A program made the translations under genes and the position numbers. DNA of 30,093 bases from CAYJAD01 sp964371505 (lineage in GTDB: Bacteria > Desulfobacterota > Desulfovibrionia > Desulfovibrionales > Desulfovibrionaceae). The stretch is taken from positions 1 to 30,093 of the forward strand of contig CAYJNG010000013.1 in assembly GCA_964371505.1 (NCBI GenBank). The letters run 5' to 3'. The notes under the pieces were generated by a model. It did not search any database, had not been told where the DNA came from, and saw only the letters and a program-made list of their open reading frames with translations. This document shows, in pieces, positions 23,165-30,093 of the stretch. The stretch's first letter is position 1; the number at the start of each line of letters is the position of its first letter.

Positions 23165-23713
23165 ATGAGTAGCATATCATCTTTTTTAAATCCCTACGCT
23201 TCCAGTGCCGGCACAAGCCTTGGCACGGTGCTTTCTAGCAGTGCAGTCACCCCTGAATCTGACCCCACAGAAGACGCAGTGCTTATATCTGATGAAGCCA
23301 TAGAGCTCTTAAATGAATTGCGTTATAAAGAAAATCTCACATCCATCACCAATGAAAATCAAATGCTGTTTGATAAAGTGTCGAAAAAACTTCCTGCCAC
23401 GGAAGAATTTACCGACATGCTCAATTGGCTCACCACGCAAGGCGTAGATGAGGTCTTTACCATTGGCGGCACTATTGGCGAACCCAACCGCGACGCTTAC
23501 GAAAAAGACCCTACCAAGTACGCGGAATTATGGAACAATCTCTACAACCACTTTGGAAGCCTTATGGAAACTCTAGGCCTTGAAGACAATGACACCATGA
23601 TGCGCGAAGTTTTGGCCAATGAAGATGTGCAGCTAGAACTTATGAACCGCTTTAAAAGCAGCTTTAGCGAAGAAACAAATTCACTGCTAACCTATTTTAA
23701 TATTACAGTATAA
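23165..23713 (+). CDS. Hypothetical protein, unrecognised
   Basis: An acidic 182-residue protein of unknown family. The first 35 residues are Ser/Ala/Thr-rich (MSSISSFLNPYASSAG) without a clear signal peptide or membrane helix, and the rest is probably helical (LISDEAIELLNELRYKENL and MREVLANEDVQLELMNRF). No cysteine occurs. The start resembles that of some flagellar or surface-filament proteins, but this is not enough for a call. ATG has GGAG 6 bases upstream and the gene is a single unit between the adk terminator and the flavin reductase. The sigma-54-like promoter upstream would point to conditional expression; many such promoters in motile bacteria serve flagellar genes. Confidence 0.75.
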   Translation: MSSISSFLNPYASSAGTSLGTVLSSSAVTPESDPTEDAVLISDEAIELLNELRYKENLTSITNENQMLFDKVSKKLPATEEFTDMLNWLTTQGVDEVFTIGGTIGEPNRDAYEKDPTKYAELWNNLYNHFGSLMETLGLEDNDTMMREVLANEDVQLELMNRFKSSFSEETNSLLTYFNITV

Positions 23714-23816
23714 AGAGCTGACACCGTAGAAAAAGTATACTTCTCCATTTGCTTTTTTAGCTAAAATGCACTATAGGCAAGGCCTGTACAACATATAGCC
23801 AAAAAAGGAATGCCCT

Positions 23817-24437
23817 ATGAAAGTATTACTCATAAATGGTAGCCCACGCAAAGAAAGCTGTACGCGCGTTGCGCTTGATGAAGTTGCCAAATCCTTACAA
23901 GAAAGTGGTGTAGATTCACATATAGTAAGCATTGGCACCAGCGCCATACGCGGATGTATAGCTTGTAATAAGTGTGTTAAGACGGGCTATTGTATTTTTA
24001 AAGATGACCCCATCAACGAATGGATTGACATTATGAAAGAATGTCAAGGCCTTGTGGTTGGCTCTCCTGTATATTACGCCGCCCCCAATCCTTCCCTTTG
24101 TGCAGCCCTTGACAGAATGTTCTATTATAAATCTGGTCCTTATGCCTTAAAGCCTGGCGCAGCCATTGTAAGCTGTCGTCGTGCCGGCTCCACAGCTGCC
24201 CTTGACTGCTTACAAAAATTCTTCACCATTGCCCAAATGCCTTTAGTGTCATCACAATACTGGCCTCAAGTGCATGGCAATACCCCCGAAGAAGTACTGC
24301 AAGACCATGAAGGCCTACAAACCATGCGCGTACTAGGCCGCAATATGGCTTGGCTTATTAAATGCATAGAAGCTGCCAAAGATAGCGTACCCATGCCAGA
24401 GGTGGAAGAACGCCACTGGACAAATTTTGCACGCTAA
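23817..24437 (+). CDS. Flavodoxin-fold NAD(P)H-dependent FMN reductase/iron-sulfur flavoprotein-like
   Basis: Flavodoxin-like oxidoreductase of the NADPH-dependent FMN reductase family, 206 residues. The phosphate loop LLINGSPRKESCTR (4-17) binds FMN; the segment GCIACNKCVKTGYC (residues about 46-59) has four cysteines resembling the region of iron-sulfur flavoproteins that can bind a 4Fe-4S cluster, though many homologues with CxxC there lack a cluster. VGSPVYYAAPNPSLCAALDR follows the usual flavin-contact strand. ATG has AAGGAA about 7 bases upstream. No operon partner. Physiological substrate unknown; quinone, flavin or metal reduction are all possible. Confidence 0.85.
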   Translation: MKVLLINGSPRKESCTRVALDEVAKSLQESGVDSHIVSIGTSAIRGCIACNKCVKTGYCIFKDDPINEWIDIMKECQGLVVGSPVYYAAPNPSLCAALDRMFYYKSGPYALKPGAAIVSCRRAGSTAALDCLQKFFTIAQMPLVSSQYWPQVHGNTPEEVLQDHEGLQTMRVLGRNMAWLIKCIEAAKDSVPMPEVEERHWTNFAR

Positions 24438-24459
24438 AAACTAAAAAATATTGTGCACA

Positions 24460-24510
24460 GCTTATAATAAAGCCCTGCGTTACCCCCATGACGTTGGCTT
24501 TATTATAAGC
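24460..24510. repeat. 15-bp perfect inverted repeat upstream of potA
   Basis: GCTTATAATAAAGCC (24460-24474) and GGCTTTATTATAAGC (24496-24510) are perfect complements with a 21-base loop. It starts 22 bases after the flavoprotein stop and ends 75 bases before potA. No T-run follows on either strand. Confidence 0.8.
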
Positions 24511-24585
24511 CTGCCACAAAATCGTAACACCTTACAGGTACGCTCTTGTAAGTACATAATCACCGGATGATAGAATAAAAAAAGC

Positions 24586-25695
24586 ATGAAGCACAAAGCC
24601 CCTCTTATTTCCCTAGGCGGTATTGTTAAAAAATTTGATAACCATGTGGCATTAAATGGTATTGACCTAAACATTGCCAATGGAGAATTTCTCACACTTT
24701 TGGGCCCTTCTGGTTGCGGTAAAACCACTATTTTGCGTATTCTTTCTGGTTTTGAAAAGCCGGACGCAGGTAGCCTTACCATTGGCGGTGTAGATGTAAG
24801 CCATGTGCCCCCAGAGCGTCGTCAAGTAAATACCGTATTTCAAAACTATGCTCTCTTTCCGCATATGACGGTATTTGACAATGTAGCCTTTGGCCTACGC
24901 ATGCAGGGTGTAAAAGCGGCTGATATTAAAGAACGTGTACACGCCACTTTGCAAATGGTGCGCCTAGAACACTTGGTAGACCGTAAGCCTTCCAATCTCT
25001 CCGGCGGGCAGCAACAGCGCGTGGCCTTGGCGCGCGCCATTGTCAATGAGCCCTTAGTACTCTTGCTTGATGAGCCTTTTTCTGCCCTTGACTATAAGTT
25101 ACGTTGCCAGATGCAGCTGGAAATAAAGCGCATTCAACGTAAGCTTGGCATTACCTTTGTTTTTGTAACACATGACCAAGAAGAAGCCTTTGCCATGAGC
25201 GATCGCGTGGTGGTTATGGACAATGGACGCATAGTACAAGAAGGCACGCCACAAGATATTTATGAAAATCCGGCCAGTCTTTACGTAGCACGCTTTGTGG
25301 GGGAAATTAACATCCTCCCCGGTACCGTTGTGCAAAAAATGAACGAAAACACCTATGAAGTACGTATTCAGGATACCCTTTTCACCATACCTACCAAGCG
25401 AGAATTTTCCCTTGGAGACAAAGTAAATGTGCTCATACGGCCCGAAGATTTACGCATTTACCATGAATATGAAGAATACCCCGAAGGCCCTGTACTGCGC
25501 GCTGTAATACAAGAATCTGTCTATAAAGGCGCTACGGTAGATTTGCACATTAGCCTTGAAAATGAAGGACCACACCTCATAGGAGCAGAGTTCTTTGATG
25601 AAGATGGCATAGATATTAACTATGTGCAGGGGGAAAAGGTCATTGTAACTTGGGTTAGCGGTTGGGAAGTGGTTTTGCCCCATGAAGAATCTTAA
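24586..25695 (+). CDS. potA: Spermidine/putrescine ABC transporter, ATPase
   Basis: Cytoplasmic ATPase of the PotABCD importer, 369 residues. Walker A is GPSGCGKTT (40-48), Q-loop FQNYALFP (85-92), signature LSGGQQQR (138-145), Walker B LLLDEPFSALD with the catalytic Glu163, and switch histidine 196 in VTHDQEEA. A TOBE regulatory domain occupies about 280-365. Its 3' end overlaps potB by 14 bases. The ribosome site is weak, and upstream lies the inverted repeat at 24460-24510 plus a smaller dyad (CTTACA/TGTAAG) that might regulate the operon. The order A-B-C-D and the PotD ligand residues make polyamine the best substrate assignment. Confidence 0.95.
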   Translation: MKHKAPLISLGGIVKKFDNHVALNGIDLNIANGEFLTLLGPSGCGKTTILRILSGFEKPDAGSLTIGGVDVSHVPPERRQVNTVFQNYALFPHMTVFDNVAFGLRMQGVKAADIKERVHATLQMVRLEHLVDRKPSNLSGGQQQRVALARAIVNEPLVLLLDEPFSALDYKLRCQMQLEIKRIQRKLGITFVFVTHDQEEAFAMSDRVVVMDNGRIVQEGTPQDIYENPASLYVARFVGEINILPGTVVQKMNENTYEVRIQDTLFTIPTKREFSLGDKVNVLIRPEDLRIYHEYEEYPEGPVLRAVIQESVYKGATVDLHISLENEGPHLIGAEFFDEDGIDINYVQGEKVIVTWVSGWEVVLPHEES

Positions 25696-26557
25696 TTTCC
25701 TACGCTCCATTAGCATTGGCACCACAGCCCTCTGGCTGGGTATTTTTGCCTTACTGCCCAATATTGGGCTGCTTATTATCACTGTGCTCACCCGCGGAGA
25801 AACAGATTTTGTGGTACCTATCCTCACATGGGATAATTACTTACACCTTTTTGACCCCAAATATTCCGTTATTCTTTGGGAGTCTTTCTGGATTGCCCTT
25901 GCTTCCACAGCCATTTGCCTTCTCCTAGCCTACCCTTTTGCCTTTGCCATGACCCGCGCCAGCAGCAAGGTTAAGCCTTGGCTATTGCTCTTTATTATTA
26001 TTCCTTTCTGGACAAATTCACTCATTCGCACCTATGCGCTCATTGCTTTACTAAAATCCAATGGGCTCATAAGTTCCTTATTGGTATGGTGTGGCATAAC
26101 GGCGCAGCCCATATCCCTCATGTACGGCAATTTTGCCACTTTATGCGGCATGGTCTATACATTTTTACCCTTTATGATTTTACCCCTTTACGCCAGTATT
26201 GATAAGCTAGACCCGCGTTACGGCGAAGCGGCCCGAGACCTTGGGGCCAGCCCCCTCAGCACCTTTTGGCATATCACCCTGCCCCTTACCTTACCCGGTA
26301 TTGTGGCGGGCAGTATTCTTGTCTTTTTGCCCTCTTTAGGAGCTTTTTATATTCCAGAAATTTTGGGCGGAGCCAAAAGCTTACTTGTGGGTAATTTTAT
26401 TAAAAATCAGTTCCTTGTGGCAAGAGATTGGCCCATGGGCGCCGCCGCCAGCACGTTTTTAACCTTGCTCCTTATTTTGCTCCTGCTCACCTATAGATTG
26501 GTGAATGCCTATACGCACAATAAACAGCATGCCCTTAACGGCGAAGGGGGAGCGTAA
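25682..26557 (+). CDS. potB: Spermidine/putrescine ABC transporter permease PotB
   Basis: First membrane permease of the PotABCD importer, 291 residues with about six helices. The cytoplasmic EAA loop YGEAARDLGASPLSTFWHIT (about 180-199) contacts the ATPase. The stretch PFWTNSLIRTYALIALLKSNG is typical of PotB proteins. It begins inside the end of potA and its TAA shares one base with the potC ATG, which indicates translational coupling. The tail (HNKQHALNGEGGA) is short and cytoplasmic. Confidence 0.95.
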   Translation: MKNLNFLRSISIGTTALWLGIFALLPNIGLLIITVLTRGETDFVVPILTWDNYLHLFDPKYSVILWESFWIALASTAICLLLAYPFAFAMTRASSKVKPWLLLFIIIPFWTNSLIRTYALIALLKSNGLISSLLVWCGITAQPISLMYGNFATLCGMVYTFLPFMILPLYASIDKLDPRYGEAARDLGASPLSTFWHITLPLTLPGIVAGSILVFLPSLGAFYIPEILGGAKSLLVGNFIKNQFLVARDWPMGAAASTFLTLLLILLLLTYRLVNAYTHNKQHALNGEGGA

Positions 26558-27324
26558 TGCGTAAACTTGCAAAGCTTTGGCTGGGCCTTGTATACGCCTT
26601 TTTATACCTGCCCATTCTGTTGGTTATTGTCTATTCCTTTAACGCTGCTAAATATTCCACAGCATGGCGCGGCTTTACCCTTAAATGGTATGAACTGCTG
26701 CTGCGTAATGACACCTTACTGGACGCTGCGCTCAACTCCCTCATTGTGGGCGCGCTTAGCGCTACCTTAGCCACCATCTTGGGCGTGTTGGCAGCCATAG
26801 CCTTGCGCCGCTATCGCTTCCCTGGGCGCAAAATATTGCACGGCTCCGTATACGTATTAACGGTTTCTCCAGATATAGTTATGGGTATCTCCTTACTCAT
26901 TTTTTTCATAAGCTTTTCCATGGAATTAGGCTTTTTAACCTTGCTTATTTCGCACACAACGCTGGCCCTACCCTTTGTGGCCATCACCGTATTGGCGCGT
27001 TTGGCCGAGTTTGATGAAAGCGTGGTGGAAGCCGCAAGAGACCTTGGCGCCACCGAATGGAAAGCCTTTTACCATGTTATTTTGCCGCTTATACGCCCCG
27101 CCGTCTTGGCAGGCTGGCTTTTAGCCTTTACACTATCCTTGGACGATGTGCTCATTAGCTTTTTTGTGACGGGGCCATCCTTTGAAATACTACCTTTAAA
27201 AATCTACTCTATGGTTCGCCTTGGCATGAAGCCCGACGTCAACGCACTTTCTGCGCTCATGTTTGTCGCCACGCTTGTTCTTGTCATTTCGGCTTGGACC
27301 TTAGGAAAAGGGAGAAAAAAGTAA
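26557..27324 (+). CDS. potC: Spermidine/putrescine ABC transporter permease PotC
   Basis: Second permease subunit, 255 residues. The N-terminal helix with LPILLVIVYSFNAAKYS and the sentence-like family block VEAARDLGATEWKAFYHVIL (about 168-187, the EAA loop) followed by LSLDDVLISFFVTGPSFEIL are conserved in PotC. The start codon overlaps the potB stop (TAATG). potD follows after a single intervening base. Together with PotB it forms the transmembrane channel. Confidence 0.96.
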   Translation: MRKLAKLWLGLVYAFLYLPILLVIVYSFNAAKYSTAWRGFTLKWYELLLRNDTLLDAALNSLIVGALSATLATILGVLAAIALRRYRFPGRKILHGSVYVLTVSPDIVMGISLLIFFISFSMELGFLTLLISHTTLALPFVAITVLARLAEFDESVVEAARDLGATEWKAFYHVILPLIRPAVLAGWLLAFTLSLDDVLISFFVTGPSFEILPLKIYSMVRLGMKPDVNALSALMFVATLVLVISAWTLGKGRKK

Positions 27325-27325
27325 G

Positions 27326-28372
27326 ATGAAAAAATGTCTGTTAGCCATGGTATGCTTGGTATGCCTCTTAGGCATGCACTCCTTTGCTTTTGCTGCAAAA
27401 GAATCTGTAGTAAACGTTTTTAACTGGTCAGAATATATACCACAAGATGTGCTAGACCAGTTCACTAAAGAGACTGGCATTAAAGTCATCTACAACACTT
27501 ACGAATCCAACGAAGCCATGTATGCCAAGCTAAAACTCTTGGAAGGCAAAGGGTATGACGTTGTGGTGCCCTCCACTTACATGGTAGATTTATTACGCGA
27601 AGCTAAGCTTTTAAGCGTTATTGATAAGAGTAAACTGCCCAATATTAAGCATCTTGACCCTGCACGCGTATCCCAAGCCTTTACCATGGAAGATACCTAC
27701 TCCATTCCCTACATGTGGGGCGCTCAAGGTTTTATGGTAAACAAAAATGTGGTAGATCCCAAGAGCATTACCTCGTGGAATGACCTTTTCCGCCCTGAAT
27801 TTAAAGGAAAAATACTTCTTTCTGACGACATGCGCGATACTTTTGGCGCAGCCCTTTTAGCCACTGGCTCTGAGCTTAACACCAAAGACCCTGCTAAAAT
27901 AAAAGCCGCCTTTGACTGGCTTGTGAAGCTTAAGCCTAGCGTGCGTATTTTTGACGTTACCGCTGCCAAGCAAGCTCTTATAAGTGAAGAAGTGGCCGCC
28001 GGCTTTATTTGGAATGGTGACGCCTTCATTGCCATGCAAGAAAACCCCAATATTGTATTTATCTACCCAAAGGAAGGCCTTCCCTTATGGATGGACAGCT
28101 TTGCCATTCCCGCACAAGCAGAAAATAAAGAGGCAGCTCACGCCTTTATTAACTTTATGCTTCGTCCGGAAATTGCCGCTCGTTGTGTAGAAGAATACAA
28201 CTATAGCAGCCCCAACCTTGGCGTCAAAGCCCTTGTGCCCGAAGAGCTGGCTTCTAGCCGCCTCATCTTCCCCACGCAGGAAGACCTTGGCAAAAGCCAG
28301 TTTAGTAAAGGCCTTGGCGATACACAAAAAGTCTACGAAGATTTTTGGGTAGATTTAAAAATTGGCGAATAG
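27326..28372 (+). CDS. potD: Spermidine/putrescine periplasmic binding protein
   Basis: Periplasmic solute-binding protein of the polyamine importer, 348 residues. A Sec signal peptide occupies residues 1-23 or 24 (MKKCLLAMVCLVCLLGM, then AFA before AKESV). The mature part contains NWSEYIP (33-39), the ligand region SIPYMWGAQGFMVNK and LPLWMDSFAIP, where Trp255 and Asp257 match by number and motif the polyamine-contacting residues of Escherichia coli PotD. Cys4 and Cys10 lie in the signal, but no clear lipobox at the cleavage site is seen. A GGGAG site precedes the ATG. It closes the operon. Confidence 0.95.
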   Translation: MKKCLLAMVCLVCLLGMHSFAFAAKESVVNVFNWSEYIPQDVLDQFTKETGIKVIYNTYESNEAMYAKLKLLEGKGYDVVVPSTYMVDLLREAKLLSVIDKSKLPNIKHLDPARVSQAFTMEDTYSIPYMWGAQGFMVNKNVVDPKSITSWNDLFRPEFKGKILLSDDMRDTFGAALLATGSELNTKDPAKIKAAFDWLVKLKPSVRIFDVTAAKQALISEEVAAGFIWNGDAFIAMQENPNIVFIYPKEGLPLWMDSFAIPAQAENKEAAHAFINFMLRPEIAARCVEEYNYSSPNLGVKALVPEELASSRLIFPTQEDLGKSQFSKGLGDTQKVYEDFWVDLKIGE

Positions 28373-28693
28373 CTTTATACAGTTTTAGGGCAAAACGTAT
28401 GAGCCCTTGCTGAAAAGCAGTTCTGCATCAGCAAAAACGCCCCTATCGTATTTAAATTTCTTGATACATATTGCCAGAAACAAAAGCACAGAAGACGTTT
28501 CTGGCAATATGTATCCTCATAAAGCAGCATTTTTATCGTTTGCTAGCTCACAAAAAACCTTCTCCTGCCCATTTTTTCTTATGTGCCTTTGAGCATCCAC
28601 CTAGTCAGTATCTTTACAAAATGCGCAACTTTCAGTACGTTTAGTCTTATTTTCCTGCGCATTTAACCATTTATCTTTTTTACGAGGTTTATC
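28373..28693. other. 321-base spacer with two dyads, before the serine dehydratase
   Basis: No gene is visible. It contains a composite dyad near 28409-28433 (TTGCTGA...TCAGCAA with GCAG/CTGC inside) and the long perfect inverted repeat at 28463-28515. Sequence after 28520 is AT-rich and probably carries the promoter of the next gene, but no convincing box pair was found. Confidence 0.55.
28463..28515. repeat. 19-bp perfect inverted repeat downstream of potD
   Basis: GATACATATTGCCAGAAAC (28463-28481) and 28497-28515 are perfect complements with a 15-base loop. It is the longest perfect hairpin in the window. Neither side has a T-run, so a simple intrinsic terminator is not indicated. Confidence 0.88.
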
Positions 28694-30093
28694 ATGGCAT
28701 TAAAAGAGTTACACATTGACGCAGACACGCACAAACCTCCCATTGAAACATCCCTTTTCCATTTCTTTAAAATGGGGCCGGGGCCTTCCTCGTCGCACAC
28801 CATGGGCCCCATGAAAGCAGCAAAAAATTTTGAAGATCTTTGCCAAGGTCTTGACGATAGCCTTTTGCAGCGCGCTCATAGCATTCATTGCGAATTATTG
28901 GGATCCTTAAGCGCCACGGGGCTTGGCCACGGTACTAAACCAGCCATTATTGCCGGCCTCTTAGGGCACGAACCTGCCACCTGTCCGCCCAATCTATTAG
29001 GGCAAGTGTCTGAAGAGAAAGAATATACCGTACTTTTAGGTTCTCACGCGCATATCGAAGTGTATACAGGCTTAAAACACATTGTAAATGGTCCCATTAA
29101 CCACAATAAACCTTACAGCAATACGCTTATTTTTCGCCTACAAGATGCCCAAGGCGCCATTTTGCTAGAGCAAGAATACTACTCTGTGGGCGGAGGCTTT
29201 ATACAATGGAAAGGTTGGCAAGAACCTTCACACGGCGCCCCCATATATCCTTACAACTCCATGGCGCAACTGCGCGCACAGTTAGAAAGAACAGGCCTGA
29301 CCTTGCATGAACTTATTTTGGATAATGAAAGCGCCATCACCGGCATGGAGCGCCCAAAAATATTTGAAAAGCTGGATGAAATCATGGAGGTTATGTATGC
29401 CTCAGTGGTGCGAGGGCTCAATAACGAAGGCCCGCTGCCGGGCACCTTGGGCGTGCATCGTAAAGCAAGAATTTTGCACGAAAAAGCCACCAGCATGCCG
29501 CACGCTGTGGATAGATTTATGGGGCGCATAAATGCCTATGCCTTTGCCGCCGCAGAAGAAAACGCCTCCGGTGGCGTCATTGTCACGGCGCCCACATGCG
29601 GTTCTGCCGGCGTTATGCCTTCCATTTTATACGCCATGCGCTATGACTTAAATATTGGGGAGCGTGCCATACGCGAAGGCGTGCTCGCCTCAGCAGCCAT
29701 TGGTTACCTAGCTAAGCACAATGCCGGCATTGCCGGTGCAGAGGTGGGCTGTCAGGGCGAAGTGGGCGTGGCCTCAGCCATGGCTGCAGCCATGCTTTCC
29801 CATACACGGGGTAACCCCATATTTGTGGTGGAAAATGCCGCAGAAATTGCCTTTGAGCATCACCTTGGCCTTACGTGCGACCCTGTGGGGGGCTATGTGC
29901 AAATACCCTGCATAGAACGTAATGCTGTTGGCGCCATTAAAGCGTATAATGCCTGTCTATTGGCGCATTGCGAGCAAGGCATACATCATATGGTAACACT
30001 AGACGCTGTCATCCGCGCCATGAACGAAACCGGCCGCGAAATGAATGCCAAGTTTAAAGAAACCAGCACCGGCGGCCTCGCTGTAAGTATGGT
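28694..30093 (+). CDS. sdaA: L-serine dehydratase, one-chain iron-sulfur type (3' end outside window)
   Basis: Iron-sulfur L-serine dehydratase (serine to pyruvate and ammonia), partial: 466 full codons with no stop before the edge. The N-terminal beta domain has GPGPSSSHTMGP (28-39). The catalytic alpha domain follows in the same chain, with TAPTCGSAGVMPS, VGCQGEVG and CDPVGGYVQIPC. Cys353, Cys395 and Cys406 are spaced 42 and 11 apart, the same as the three cluster ligands known for the Legionella enzyme; a fourth, from the missing C-terminus, is expected in the one-chain type. ATG has GAGG 7 bases upstream. It is separated from potD by 321 bases and is probably transcribed alone. Confidence 0.94.
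   Translation, partial: MALKELHIDADTHKPPIETSLFHFFKMGPGPSSSHTMGPMKAAKNFEDLCQGLDDSLLQRAHSIHCELLGSLSATGLGHGTKPAIIAGLLGHEPATCPPNLLGQVSEEKEYTVLLGSHAHIEVYTGLKHIVNGPINHNKPYSNTLIFRLQDAQGAILLEQEYYSVGGGFIQWKGWQEPSHGAPIYPYNSMAQLRAQLERTGLTLHELILDNESAITGMERPKIFEKLDEIMEVMYASVVRGLNNEGPLPGTLGVHRKARILHEKATSMPHAVDRFMGRINAYAFAAAEENASGGVIVTAPTCGSAGVMPSILYAMRYDLNIGERAIREGVLASAAIGYLAKHNAGIAGAEVGCQGEVGVASAMAAAMLSHTRGNPIFVVENAAEIAFEHHLGLTCDPVGGYVQIPCIERNAVGAIKAYNACLLAHCEQGIHHMVTLDAVIRAMNETGREMNAKFKETSTGGLAVSM

Overview
The window looks like a scaffold from a draft genome of a Desulfovibrionaceae bacterium (Desulfovibrio-like sulfate reducer) with moderate GC content and AT-rich spacers. The best evidence is the adenylate kinase, whose LID carries Cys129-X5-His135-X15-Cys151-X2-Cys154, the metal site described for Desulfovibrio gigas adenylate kinase. 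A siroheme-decarboxylase gene next to hemL (alternative heme route) and the order rpoN-hpf-rapZ-mannose-type PTS agree. Fixed-size assembly padding (100 N, 5124-5223) marks it as a draft.

Layout. 1-9,136 is mostly minus strand. A large AsmA-like membrane protein (5438-9025) is followed by a 630-base spacer with the assembly gap, then rpoN, hpf, rapZ and PTS EIIA, EIIB and EIIC. The EIIC gene seems frameshifted at a T9 tract. A strong terminator sits between hpf and rapZ, and the operon ends at 107 without a recognisable ptsN or EIID. 9,148-13,676 holds a CgeB-like glycosyltransferase, a lone bacterial-microcompartment shell protein with a Cys-rich tail, a divergently oriented proline-rich membrane protein, and a radical SAM protein followed 8 bases later by a DUF554 membrane protein. 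13,873-17,607 is a 1244-residue hybrid histidine kinase with a large periplasmic sensor. 18,008-20,107 contains a small RRM RNA-binding protein, a hairpin-rich spacer, a SLOG-like Rossmann protein and a RarD-type EamA permease. 20,241-22,980 is heme synthesis (siroheme decarboxylase, hemL) and adk. 23,165-24,437 has an unknown protein behind a sigma-54-like promoter, and a flavodoxin-fold reductase. 24,586-28,372 is a complete potABCD polyamine importer. The window ends inside a one-chain Fe-S L-serine dehydratase (28,694 onward).

How the genes connect. The rpoN block pairs nitrogen/envelope regulation with PTS phosphotransfer. The -24/-12 element at 23,109-23,122 is a possible target of the sigma-54 encoded here. 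ahb-hemL is one pathway unit and potABCD is one tightly overlapping operon. The remaining genes are single transcription units separated by intrinsic terminators. I saw no phage, insertion sequence, tRNA, rRNA or CRISPR. The points most worth following up are the orphan shell protein, the EIIC homopolymer frameshift, the structured spacer 18,295-18,488, and several long perfect inverted repeats without U-tracts.
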